Origin: Flavobacterium sp. DG2-3
GTDB lineage: Bacteria > Bacteroidota > Bacteroidia > Flavobacteriales > Flavobacteriaceae
Assembly: GCF_030730925.1 (NCBI RefSeq)
Contig: NZ_JAVAMB010000003.1
Location: 124,001-188,000 of the forward strand
Length of the DNA: 64,000 bases
Direction: 5' to 3'
Part shown: piece after piece, positions 36,413 through 44,455 of the stretch
Layout of the letters: every line of letters begins with the position of its first letter
Position numbering within the stretch: the stretch's first letter is position 1
Made by a program: the position numbers and the translations under genes
Notes under the pieces: model-generated
The model's input: the letters and a program-made list of their open reading frames with translations, nothing else
The model's database searches: none
What the model was told of the DNA's origin: nothing

Positions 36413-37717
36413 ATGAGCACACAAAAATTTGCAACAAACGCACTTCACGCAGGACACGATGTTACTAAAAATTCAGGAACAAGGGCAGTGCCTATTTATC
36501 AGACATCATCATACGTATTTAATAACGCCGATCATGCGGCCAATTTATTTGGTCTTGCCGAAGCTGGATTTATTTATACGAGATTGAATAACCCAACAAA
36601 TGACATTCTGGAACAAAGGCTGGCAGCACTTGAAGGCGGAATCGGAGCTGTGGTTACCGCCTCTGGAGCATCGGCAATTTCTACAACTTTTTTAACATTG
36701 CTAAAAGCGGGAGATCATATTGTAGCATCAAACAGTTTGTATGGCGGAACTTATAATCTATTAAAGGTTACTCTGCCAAGATTAGGAATTACGACAACAT
36801 TTGTAGATCCTTCAAAACCAGAAAACTTTACTAAAGCAGCCAAAGAAAATACACGAGCTTTTTTTGTAGAATCTCTTGGAAACCCAAAACTAGACGTTTT
36901 AGACCTTAAAGGAATTTCGGCAGAAGCCAAAGCATTTAAAGTGCCATTTATAGTAGACAATACAGTTGCGACACCTTATTTATTAAACCCAATTAAATAT
37001 GGTGCCGATATTGTAATTCACTCCTTAACAAAATATATTGCTGGAAACGGAACTTCATTAGGAGGCGTTATCATTGATGCTGGAAACTTTGACTGGGCAA
37101 ACGGAAAATTCCCTGAGTTTACCGAACCATCTGCAGGATACCACGGATTAGTATATCACGAAGCTTTAGGAAATGCGGCTTTTATTGCAAAAGCCCGAAT
37201 TGAAGGTCTGCGTGATTTTGGTTCTGCTTTGAGTCCGTTTAATGCTTTTCAGATTATTCAAGGATTAGAAACGCTGCCAATCCGAATTAAGAAACACAGC
37301 GAAAATGCTTTGGCTCTGGCTGAATGGCTAGAAAAACAAGATGAGGTGGTTTGGGTAAATTATCCAGGACTAAAATCTAGTAAATATCACGATTTGGCAA
37401 ATCAATATCTCCCAGAAGGAAAAAGCGGAATTATCACTTTCGGCTTAAAAGGAGGTTTTGATGCAGCGAAAAAAGTAGTCGACGAAACAAAATTGTTCTC
37501 TCTTTTGGCTAATATCGGAGATACAAAATCACTGATTATTCATCCGGCAAGCACAACGCACCAGCAATTGACAGAAGCGGAGCAAATTGAAACAGGGGTT
37601 TCTAAAGACTTGATTCGACTTTCTGTTGGTATTGAAGATATCGAAGATTTAATTGCAGATCTGCAAGCTGTTTTTGAGAGCGTTAAGCTTTCACAATACA
37701 GCATCAATAAAAATTAG
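36413..37717 (+). CDS. metY: O-acetylhomoserine aminocarboxypropyltransferase (sulfhydrylase)
   Basis: PLP enzyme joining sulfide to O-acetylhomoserine to give homocysteine directly. 434 residues, longer than cystathionine synthases and matching the MetY type. Motifs: NALHAGHDVTKNSGTRAVPIYQT, TRLNNPTNDILEQRLAALEGG, the PLP lysine in HSLTKYIAGNGTSLGG, and ANIGDTKSLIIHPASTTHQQ. It should be controlled by the leader-peptide attenuators upstream. A terminator (37743-37780) follows. Confidence 0.93.
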   Translation: MSTQKFATNALHAGHDVTKNSGTRAVPIYQTSSYVFNNADHAANLFGLAEAGFIYTRLNNPTNDILEQRLAALEGGIGAVVTASGASAISTTFLTLLKAGDHIVASNSLYGGTYNLLKVTLPRLGITTTFVDPSKPENFTKAAKENTRAFFVESLGNPKLDVLDLKGISAEAKAFKVPFIVDNTVATPYLLNPIKYGADIVIHSLTKYIAGNGTSLGGVIIDAGNFDWANGKFPEFTEPSAGYHGLVYHEALGNAAFIAKARIEGLRDFGSALSPFNAFQIIQGLETLPIRIKKHSENALALAEWLEKQDEVVWVNYPGLKSSKYHDLANQYLPEGKSGIITFGLKGGFDAAKKVVDETKLFSLLANIGDTKSLIIHPASTTHQQLTEAEQIETGVSKDLIRLSVGIEDIEDLIADLQAVFESVKLSQYSINKN

Positions 37718-37742
37718 GTTTTTTTGTTTTTTGTTTGAAAGA

Positions 37743-37780
37743 TTGCCTTTAGCGAGTGGTTTTGCTAAAGGTAATTTTTT
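37743..37780 (+). terminator. metY terminator
   Basis: TTGCCTTTAGC / GCTAAAGGTAA hairpin followed by TTTTTT, 26 bases after the stop. Confidence 0.8.
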
Positions 37781-37814
37781 ATGAAAAGCATCATTATAAA
37801 ATTAAACCATATAT

Positions 37815-37997
37815 GTAGAGACGCACCGCAGTGCGTCTAAATTATATACGTGGAATATATTAAATAAACCATATAAGTTATATAAGTTCATTTTTTGTAG
37901 AGACGCACTGCAGTGCGTCTAATTTTGGAAACACACAGTTATATGTCCAAAATTATACACAAAATATATTAAATGAACTTATATGACTTACATGGTT
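37815..37997. repeat. Nested repeats: two GTAGAGACGCA palindromes and an AACCATATAAG element
   Basis: A 24-base palindromic unit beginning GTAGAGACGCACCGCAGTGC occurs at 37815-37838 and again at 37897-37920. The second copy lies inside an element bounded by AACCATATAAGTTATATAAG (37867) and CTTATATGACTTACATGGTT (37978-37997). No gene is visible in this gap. Confidence 0.75.
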
Positions 37998-38015
37998 AAA
38001 AAAAATTAAAAAATC

Positions 38016-39104
38016 ATGTCAAAGCTTAAAATAAATATTGTCCTTTTTGGAATTGGTAATATCGGAAGCACTTTGATTAATCAGATTATCGAAAGTCAGG
38101 AGTTTTTTCTTGAAAGTAAAAATGTCGATTTTCATTTTCCAATTATAACCAATTCAACAGTCGCTTTCTTTGAAAAAGAAGGTGTGGGTTATTCATGGGA
38201 AACCAATTTCAGACAATTGGCAGTTCCTTTTAAAGTAGAAGATATTGTCGAGTTTGCACAAGAAAATGAATTCGAAAACCTAATTGCTGTAGACGCGACG
38301 GCCAGCGACGAATTGGTAAAACACTACAATACACTAATCAAAAACGGATTTAATATTGTAGCGGTAAATAAAAAAGCCAATACACTTCCGTTAGATCTTT
38401 ATAAAGAACTTCGATCGAATCTGAAAAAGTACGACAAAGAATTTCTTTACGAAACCTCTGTTGAGACTGGAATTCCAGTTTTACGGACTTTAAGAGATTT
38501 GTATTATTCTGGAGAAAAAATCACAAAGATTCGAGGTGTTTTTTCAGATAATCTGAGTTATGTTTTTAATCGATTTTCAACAGAAGATGTTTCATTTTCT
38601 TCCATTTTAAAAGATGCGAGTCTTTTAGGTTTAATGAAATCCAATTTTAAAGAAGATTTGTCTGGAAATGATACGGCAAGAAAGCTTTTGATATTGGCCA
38701 GAGAAATCGGAAAAGATTTTGAACTTTCAGATATTAAAATCAAACCATTTATAACCGAAGAGCATTTGGAGAAAAACGGTGTGCTCAATAAAGATGCGGT
38801 CGATAAATCTTTTAAGATTGCCAAAATTACTCAGGCAGAAGATCATGTGCTTCGATATGTGGGCGAATTTGATTTGGAAAAAGGAACTTTAGAAACCAAA
38901 TTGATTTCCGAATCAGTCAATTCACCAATTGGACAATTAAAAGGTTCTGACACGATTTTTGAAATTTACACAAAATCTTACGGTGAAATTCCAATTGTAA
39001 TTCAGAGCGCGCCTCCGTGCAAGCAGGCAATTTCAAGAGGAATTATAACCGATATTCTAAAAATTGCAGAGCGAATTAGGAGTAAAGAGGCAGTCTGGCT
39101 GTAA
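38016..39104 (+). CDS. Homoserine dehydrogenase-like paralogue, probably catalytically altered
   Basis: 362 residues aligning along its length with the dehydrogenase half of the bifunctional enzyme at 41303. The Rossmann start is kept (FGIGNIGSTLINQI) as are VNKKANTL, ETSVETGIPVL and DLSGNDTARKLLILARE. But the segment that reads GYTEPDPREDL in the intact enzyme reads GLMKSNFKEDL here, so the glutamate that binds homoserine is Lys, and GVFSGTLSY is GVFSDNLSY. The C-terminal GAGAGSAVTARGV became APPCKQAISRGI. It may be a regulatory or diverged enzyme rather than a working dehydrogenase. Confidence 0.85.
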   Translation: MSKLKINIVLFGIGNIGSTLINQIIESQEFFLESKNVDFHFPIITNSTVAFFEKEGVGYSWETNFRQLAVPFKVEDIVEFAQENEFENLIAVDATASDELVKHYNTLIKNGFNIVAVNKKANTLPLDLYKELRSNLKKYDKEFLYETSVETGIPVLRTLRDLYYSGEKITKIRGVFSDNLSYVFNRFSTEDVSFSSILKDASLLGLMKSNFKEDLSGNDTARKLLILAREIGKDFELSDIKIKPFITEEHLEKNGVLNKDAVDKSFKIAKITQAEDHVLRYVGEFDLEKGTLETKLISESVNSPIGQLKGSDTIFEIYTKSYGEIPIVIQSAPPCKQAISRGIITDILKIAERIRSKEAVWL

Positions 39105-39235
39105 ATTTTTAATAAAAAAAAGAAAAACGTTCTTTGATAATTTGATTTGTCAATTGGAGTCATGAAGAAAAAAAAGCTTGTTTTGTAAGTTTTTTACCTT
39201 TATTATTTCGTTTTCGTTTTTGTAAGATGTTTTTC

Positions 39236-39267
39236 ATCGTTAAAAAACTGATTTTTAACGATTTTTG
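39236..39267 (+). terminator. Terminator of the homoserine dehydrogenase-like gene
   Basis: ATCGTTAAAAA / TTTTTAACGAT hairpin followed by TTTT, about 130 bases after the stop. Confidence 0.7.
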
Positions 39268-39289
39268 TAATTAAATTCTTGAATTTAAT

Positions 39290-39320
39290 TTGTGTAATAA
39301 AAAAAATATTTGCATATTTG
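39290..39320 (+). promoter_or_regulatory. Promoter of the second leader-peptide module
   Basis: TTG at 39290-39292, 20 bases, CATATTTG at 39313-39320; the same spacing and same C-A start of the -7 as the promoter at 35710. The ATG follows 27 bases later. Confidence 0.55.
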
Positions 39321-39347
39321 TTATACCCAAAAACTACTAGAAATCAA

Positions 39348-39419
39348 ATGAACTTAAAAGTCAACAAAATGTTTTGTGCCATTTCGGTTAAGACCGAGGC
39401 TGGGGTGTCTATTGCTTAA
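39348..39419 (+). CDS. Putative leader peptide 3 (23 residues)
   Basis: ATG to TAA, 23 codons, starting MNLKVNKMFCAIS. It aligns gap-free with leader peptide 1 (MNL, M8, C10, S13), and both have a CGG...CCG hairpin at exactly the same offset (+37 to +48 from the A of ATG) with different loop bases. It is less Met/Cys-rich than the first. A terminator begins 34 bases after the stop. This could be a leader peptide or part of a structured RNA. Confidence 0.5.
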   Translation: MNLKVNKMFCAISVKTEAGVSIA

Positions 39420-39453
39420 AAAAATTGTAAGAATACAATAATAATATAGTAAG

Positions 39454-39486
39454 AGCCTCCTAAGAAATTTTTAGGAGGCTTTTTAA
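39454..39486 (+). terminator. Terminator after leader peptide 3
   Basis: AGCCTCCTAA / TTAGGAGGCT with a T run. Confidence 0.85.
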
Positions 39487-39529
39487 TTTAACAGAAATGC
39501 AGAATTTTAAAATACAATATAAATCACAG

Positions 39530-39595
39530 ATGAATAAATCCTTACAGATGAACAAGATGTTTACTGTCGCGCTTATTTGCGCATACGTCTGTTGA
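39530..39595 (+). CDS. Putative leader peptide 4 (21 residues)
   Basis: ATG to TGA, 21 codons, containing MNKMF at residues 7-11, as in peptide 3 (VNKMF), and two Cys near the end (C17, C21). A GCGC-TTATTT-GCGC hairpin lies within the frame (39569-39582). A terminator similar to that of module 2 follows (shared CCCTTTTGGTA). Weaker candidate than peptide 2. Confidence 0.42.
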   Translation: MNKSLQMNKMFTVALICAYVC

Positions 39596-39625
39596 TACTA
39601 AAAGCATACATGAGTGTAAAAACTT

Positions 39626-39665
39626 AAACCCTTTTGGTATCTAAAAATCCAAAAGGGTTTTTTTA
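39626..39665 (+). terminator. Terminator after leader peptide 4
   Basis: AAACCCTTTTGG / CCAAAAGGGTTT with a T run, 30 bases after the peptide stop and about 75 before the 66-residue gene. Confidence 0.85.
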
Positions 39666-39741
39666 TTCCAAAAAGCGATTTAACAGAAACATAAAAGAGA
39701 AATAAAGATTATAAAACACAACTGAACTAAAACTTAATATC

Positions 39742-39942
39742 ATGAGCAAATTGAACTACTTCGCAGAAAAAATTTCTAAATTGAAAAACAGAAGGACAAA
39801 AAATAGCAATCCGCCGCCAACAAACGAATTGGCTCACCCAAGATTCGGAATCACAGAAGAAGATAAAAGTACTGCCAAAAAAGTACCAAACTCTTTATTG
39901 TTTTTGATGTATTCAAAAGAAAATGAAACGCTTTTTATCTAA
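39742..39942 (+). CDS. Small basic protein of unknown function (66 residues)
   Basis: I do not recognise it. 66 residues, basic N-terminus (MSKLNYFAEKISKLKNRRTK), a PPPTNELAHPRFGITEEDK centre and a hydrophobic C-terminus (SLLFLMYSK ... ETLFI). No cysteine. It stands between the second pair of leader-like modules and the SAM-I riboswitch of metX, the same position relative to leader modules that the 65-residue gene holds at 36169, but the two proteins do not look alike. Confidence 0.55.
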   Translation: MSKLNYFAEKISKLKNRRTKNSNPPPTNELAHPRFGITEEDKSTAKKVPNSLLFLMYSKENETLFI

Positions 39943-40073
39943 ACGGAAAAGCATCATAAACTAGGTGAAAACCTGCTTAATTTTACTGGGCATTTTTGTT
40001 CGGTAAATTTTTGCGTATAATAGTTTTTGCTCATGTAAGTCGCAGAAATTTAACAAACACTTTTAGATTAAAT

Positions 40074-40104
40074 TTGTTTGTTAAAGAAATTAGTAGTTAA
40101 TTTG
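40074..40104 (+). promoter_or_regulatory. metX operon promoter
   Basis: TTG at 40074-40076, 20 bases, TTAATTTG at 40097-40104. The aptamer starts about 25 bases beyond the expected transcription start. Confidence 0.55.
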
Positions 40105-40134
40105 CACTCGATAAGTTCATAAAAGTATTGAAAT

Positions 40135-40271
40135 GTTATAAAGAAAGGACGAGGGATTAGACCCGATGAATCCTTAGCAACCCTTCGTTAATTCGAAGAA
40201 GGTGCTGCATTCTACCACGCCCAACGTGGAAAGATAACAATCAGAATTTTTCTAGTTTAGACTAGTTTTTT
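40135..40271 (+). promoter_or_regulatory. SAM-I (S-box) riboswitch upstream of metX
   Basis: P1 GTTAT/ATAAC (40135-40139 with 40234-40238) encloses the S-box core: GGACGAGGGATTAGACCCGA, TGAATCCTTAGCAACC, then AAGGTGCTGCATTCTACC. The expression platform may be the short hairpin CTAGT/ACTAG followed by TTTTTT at 40252-40271. It should turn off metX and the downstream aspartokinase gene when SAM is abundant. Confidence 0.93.
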
Positions 40272-40311
40272 CTTTCTAATATTTCCATATACAAATCATA
40301 ATACAACAGAT

Positions 40312-41301
40312 TTGAAATTGGAAAATAGACCAAATCCCATTATAATTCAAAATTTCATCACAGAAAGTGGTGCAAATTATCATTCTATACCGTTAAGTTT
40401 TACACTGTCTGGCCAGCCGCTGCACAGTGCACCTATTGTTTTGGTTAATCACGCCTTGACAGGAAACTCACAAGTTACTGGCGAAAATGGCTGGTGGAAT
40501 GACTTAATTGGCGAAGGTAAAACTATCGATACTGCTGTTTATACCATTTTAGCCTTTGATATTCCTGGAAACGGAACAAATTCTTTTTTAATCGAAAATT
40601 ACCTTGATTTTACAGCTAGAGATATTGCTAGAATCTTTATTGAAGGTGTAAAAGCCTTAAATATTGAAAAGCTTTTTGCTGTTATCGGAGGTTCTGTCGG
40701 TGGCGGAATTGCTTGGGAAATCTTAGCTCTGGCGCCAAACATTACAGAAAACCTTATTCCGATTGCGAGTGACTGGAAATCGACAGACTGGCTTATTGCA
40801 AACTGTTTCCTTCAGGAGCAGATACTGAATAATTCTTCAAAACCAATAGAAGATGCGAGAATTCATGCCATGTTGTGTTACCGTTCGCCAGAATCATTCA
40901 AAGAAAAATTCCAGAGAACCATCAATCAGGATCTTTTGATTTTTAATATCGAAAGCTGGTTGGCGCACCACGGAAAAAAACTGCAAAAAAGATTTCAGCT
41001 TTCTTCTTATAAATTAATGAATCAGTTGCTTAAAACAATTGATATTACTAGAAATAGTGAAAGTTTTGAAAACTTATTGGCTAAAACAACGGCTTCAATT
41101 CATATCATCGGAATCAATTCTGATCTGTTTTTTACAGCAAAAGAAAACGTAGAAACCTACGAAGAATTGAAGAAGTTTAAAGACAATGTTTTCTACAGCG
41201 AAATTGTCTCTGTTCACGGACATGACGCTTTTTTAATCGAGTACAAACAATTAGATCATTTACTTGCCGACATTTTTAAGGCAGAAACAATAAAGAAATA
41301 A
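40312..41301 (+). CDS. metX: Homoserine O-acetyltransferase-like alpha/beta hydrolase (MetX)
   Basis: Acylates homoserine to prepare it for sulfur addition. 329 residues, alpha/beta-hydrolase fold: LVNHALTGNSQVTG, the nucleophile elbow GGSVGGG, the Asp region INSDLFFTAKE and the catalytic His in HGHDAFLIEY. The reading begins with TTG at 40312; I find no in-frame ATG between the riboswitch and the conserved N-terminus, so a non-ATG start is likely. The next gene begins one base after its stop. Acetyl rather than succinyl donor is inferred from the family. Confidence 0.88.
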   Translation: MKLENRPNPIIIQNFITESGANYHSIPLSFTLSGQPLHSAPIVLVNHALTGNSQVTGENGWWNDLIGEGKTIDTAVYTILAFDIPGNGTNSFLIENYLDFTARDIARIFIEGVKALNIEKLFAVIGGSVGGGIAWEILALAPNITENLIPIASDWKSTDWLIANCFLQEQILNNSSKPIEDARIHAMLCYRSPESFKEKFQRTINQDLLIFNIESWLAHHGKKLQKRFQLSSYKLMNQLLKTIDITRNSESFENLLAKTTASIHIIGINSDLFFTAKENVETYEELKKFKDNVFYSEIVSVHGHDAFLIEYKQLDHLLADIFKAETIKK

Positions 41302-41302
41302 A

Positions 41303-43717
41303 ATGAAAGTATTAAAATTTGGAGGTAAATCGTTAGCAAACGGAGAAGGACTTAACAAAGTTGTTTCTATCATTTCTGATAAAGTAAGTCAAGGTGAAAA
41401 AATTGCCGTTGTAGTTTCGGCGCGCGGAAATGCGACAGACGAGCTAGAATTTATCTTAAGCATTGCGGCTAAAAATGGCAGCTACAAAGAATTATTAGAA
41501 AATTTTAAAAAATATCAAATATCAGATTATCCGCAAGTTGATTTATCTGAAGAGTTCAATATTTTAGATAAACTTTTTGAAGGGGTAAGCTTAATTGGCG
41601 ATTATAGCAAAAAAATTAAAGATCAGATTTTGTCAAAAGGAGAATTGCTTTCGGCTAAATTATTGACAGCTATTTTATTGGAAAAAGGAATTCCTGCCAA
41701 TTTCGTAGATACAAGAGATTTACTGAAAACAGATTCTAAATTTGGCGATGCACAGCCCTTAGAACAGCTTTCAAAGAAAAACGTAATCAATTATTTTAAA
41801 GAACATAACGGAGAAACGGTTAATATAGTTACAGGTTTCATTGGATCTAACAACAACAACGACACAACTACTTTAGGTAGAAATGGCAGTAACTATACCG
41901 CTTCGTTAATCGCCAATTATTTAAATGCAGAAGAATTACAAAACTTCACGCACGTAGACGGAATATATACTGCAAATCCTGATTTGGTTGCAGATGCCAA
42001 GAAAATTGAATATTTATCGTTTAATGAAGCAAATGAGCTGGCCAATTTCGGCGCTACGATCCTTCATGCTAAAACGATTATTCCTTTGTTAGAAAAGAAT
42101 ATTCCGTTACGAATTTTAAATACATTCAATCACGAAAATAGAGGAACTTTAATCACTTCAGATTCTTCTAAAGAAGGAATTAAAACGCTTTCTGTTTTAG
42201 AAAATGTTTCTCTTGTAAATCTTGAAGGTCGTGGATTACTTGGAAAAGCTGGGGTTGATGCTCGTATTTTTAAAGTAATGGGCGATCACAATATCAGTGT
42301 AAGCATCATTTCACAAGGTTCTTCAGAAAGAGGAATCGGATTGGTGGTTGCAACTGATAAAGCAACAACTGCGGTTGTAGAGTTAGAAAAAGAATTCGAA
42401 AATGATTTTTATTCGAAAGACGTAAATCAGATTACGGTTACAGACAATGTATCGGTAATTTCGATTATTGGTCAGGATTTGAGTACTTTCCATAAACCGT
42501 ATACGGCTTTAATCAAAAACAAAATTGTTCCGATTTTATTCAACAATACGGTTACGGGTAAAAACGTGAGTTTGGTTGTTAAAAAAGAAGAATTAAACAA
42601 AGCCTTAAACGTAATTCACGGAGAGATTTTTGGTGTTTCTAAAAAGATCAACATCGCGATTTTCGGTCACGGATTAGTTGGAGGAACTTTGATTAATCAG
42701 ATTTTAGAATCGGCTTCTGCAATTGAAAAACGTAAAGATATTAAGTTGAATGTTTTCGCTATAGCGAATTCTAGAAAGTTGCTATTAAATAAGTATGGCG
42801 TTACCAACAATTGGAAAAACGACATTGATACAAAAGGCGAAGCTTATACCATAAATGATATTATCGCCTACGCGAATGAGCATCATTTAGAAAACTTAAT
42901 TGCAATTGATAACACGGCAAGTGCAGCTTTTGTAGAAAATTATATTCCGCTTGTAGAAAGCAGTTTCGATTTGATTTCTTCTAATAAAGTAGCTAATACA
43001 TTAAGTTATGGTTTTTATAAAGAATTGAGAAAAGCTTTGGCTGAAAACCAGAAGAATTATTTATACGAAACCAATGTTGGTGCAGGATTGCCATTAATTG
43101 ATACAATAAAATTACTGCATCTTTCGGGAGAAAATATCACTAAAATTAAAGGGGTTTTCTCAGGAACATTAAGTTATTTATTCAATAATTTCTCTGCAAA
43201 AGATGCTCCTTTCAGCGAAATCTTGCAAGAAGCAATCGATAACGGATATACAGAACCAGATCCGCGTGAAGATTTATGCGGAAACGACGTGGGTAGAAAA
43301 TTATTGATTTTGGCTAGAGAATTGGATTTGCAAAATGAGTTTGAAGAAATTTCAATTCAGAACCTAATTCCGGAACACTTACGTGAAGGAAGCGCAGCCG
43401 ATTTCTTAACGAAACTGAAAGAATTCGATCCAATTTATGCTAAAATAAAAGCAGAACAGCAGCCAAATCATGTTTTAAGATATATTGGTGAATTGTCTGG
43501 AGATTTGCAGAATGACAAAGGAAATCTAGAAGTAAAATTAGTTTCAGTTCCTTCAGATACAGCTTTAGGCGGTTTAAAAGGTTCTGATTCTTTCTTCGAA
43601 ATTTACACAGAATCGTACGGAGATCGTCCGATCGTTATTCAAGGAGCCGGTGCGGGTTCTGCGGTAACCGCAAGAGGAGTTTTCGGAGATATTTTGAGAT
43701 TGTCTGATAAAGGATAA
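41303..43717 (+). CDS. Bifunctional aspartate kinase / homoserine dehydrogenase
   Basis: 804 residues. The N-terminal aspartokinase (about 1-290) starts KVLKFGGKSLA; the usual T or S after KFGG is Lys. The middle is an ACT-type regulatory region (about 300-450: SISVSIISQGSSERG). The C-terminal homoserine dehydrogenase has NAD-binding FGHGLVGGTLINQI, ETNVGAGLPLID, GVFSGTLSYLFN, GYTEPDPREDLCGNDVGRK and the glycine-rich end. Under the SAM-I riboswitch with metX, it is probably the methionine-branch isozyme, equivalent in role to E. coli MetL. Confidence 0.94.
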   Translation: MKVLKFGGKSLANGEGLNKVVSIISDKVSQGEKIAVVVSARGNATDELEFILSIAAKNGSYKELLENFKKYQISDYPQVDLSEEFNILDKLFEGVSLIGDYSKKIKDQILSKGELLSAKLLTAILLEKGIPANFVDTRDLLKTDSKFGDAQPLEQLSKKNVINYFKEHNGETVNIVTGFIGSNNNNDTTTLGRNGSNYTASLIANYLNAEELQNFTHVDGIYTANPDLVADAKKIEYLSFNEANELANFGATILHAKTIIPLLEKNIPLRILNTFNHENRGTLITSDSSKEGIKTLSVLENVSLVNLEGRGLLGKAGVDARIFKVMGDHNISVSIISQGSSERGIGLVVATDKATTAVVELEKEFENDFYSKDVNQITVTDNVSVISIIGQDLSTFHKPYTALIKNKIVPILFNNTVTGKNVSLVVKKEELNKALNVIHGEIFGVSKKINIAIFGHGLVGGTLINQILESASAIEKRKDIKLNVFAIANSRKLLLNKYGVTNNWKNDIDTKGEAYTINDIIAYANEHHLENLIAIDNTASAAFVENYIPLVESSFDLISSNKVANTLSYGFYKELRKALAENQKNYLYETNVGAGLPLIDTIKLLHLSGENITKIKGVFSGTLSYLFNNFSAKDAPFSEILQEAIDNGYTEPDPREDLCGNDVGRKLLILARELDLQNEFEEISIQNLIPEHLREGSAADFLTKLKEFDPIYAKIKAEQQPNHVLRYIGELSGDLQNDKGNLEVKLVSVPSDTALGGLKGSDSFFEIYTESYGDRPIVIQGAGAGSAVTARGVFGDILRLSDKG

Positions 43718-43730
43718 AAAGTCTAGTTTG

Positions 43731-43813
43731 TCATTGCGAGGAACGAAGCAATCACATTTGCAAAATCAAGCTTTGTGCAATTGTTAGTGAGGCTGCTTCG
43801 TTCCTCGCAATGA
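43731..43813. repeat. Inverted repeat TCATTGCGAGGAACGAAGCA
   Basis: Arms at 43731-43750 and 43794-43813 are exact inverted copies, enclosing about 43 bases. A second copy lies at 63818-63898. A dispersed palindromic element type. Confidence 0.85.
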
Positions 43814-43856
43814 CAAAACATAAAAATAAACGACAAAACAAAAAAATAACAACACA

Positions 43857-44282
43857 ATGAAAGTAACCTTAAACAGAGTAAACGACGCATTTCATTTTAA
43901 AGTAAAAAATGAACGCGGACATATAGTTGACGTTGACAGCAGAGCTGAATTTGGCGGAAGCGATTTAGGCGCAAGTCCAATGGAATTAGTATTAATGGGA
44001 GTTGCAGGCTGCAGCGCTATCGATATGATTTCAATCTTGAAAAAACAGCGTCAGGAAATTACTTCTTTTAACGCTGAGGTTGAAGGTACACGTGTACAAA
44101 TTGAAGAGGCAAAACCTTTTAAAGAAATCGATGTGGTTTTCTATTTAGAAGGAGAAATCAATCCGGAAAAAGCAAAAAAAGCGGCACAGCTTTCTTTCGA
44201 GAAATACTGTTCAGTAGCTAAAACAGTTGAGCCAACAGCAACAATAAAGTACAAAGTTGTCCTGAATAACGAGGCTTTGTAA
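43857..44282 (+). CDS. OsmC family protein
   Basis: 141 residues of the OsmC/Ohr fold (YhfA-like branch). The two expected redox cysteines are visible, one in MGVAGCSAIDMISIL and one in FEKYCSVAKT. Members reduce organic peroxides or handle thiol oxidation. It lies between the aspartokinase gene and a trans-sulfuration gene, which suggests a thiol-related role. The substrate is unknown. Confidence 0.88.
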   Translation: MKVTLNRVNDAFHFKVKNERGHIVDVDSRAEFGGSDLGASPMELVLMGVAGCSAIDMISILKKQRQEITSFNAEVEGTRVQIEEAKPFKEIDVVFYLEGEINPEKAKKAAQLSFEKYCSVAKTVEPTATIKYKVVLNNEAL

Positions 44283-44455
44283 AATTAGATAATTAGCCAA
44301 TTGGTCAATTAGATAATTCTTTTAGGACTTATTAAAAATTCACATTCAGCCTTTGTGAACCTTCGTGTTTCGCTTTGTGAATCTTTGTGAAATTTACAAG
44401 AAAACGAATTCGTGCAAATCTGTGCAATTCGTGTTAAAAATAAAATAACAACACA

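Larger units (their letters stand above)
39943..40311. other. Leader region of the metX operon
   Basis: A 369-base gap. It holds no protein gene that I can support. The promoter (40074-40104), the SAM-I aptamer (40135-40238) and a short terminator-like hairpin (40252-40271) occupy the second half. The first half shows nothing recognisable. Confidence 0.7.

Noticed and set aside
39321..39340. A fourth possible copy of the sulfur motif at the leader 3 start site
   Set aside because: The minus strand has TAGTAG and GGGTAT but with two bases missing between them and no ATAGG core; too weak to count.
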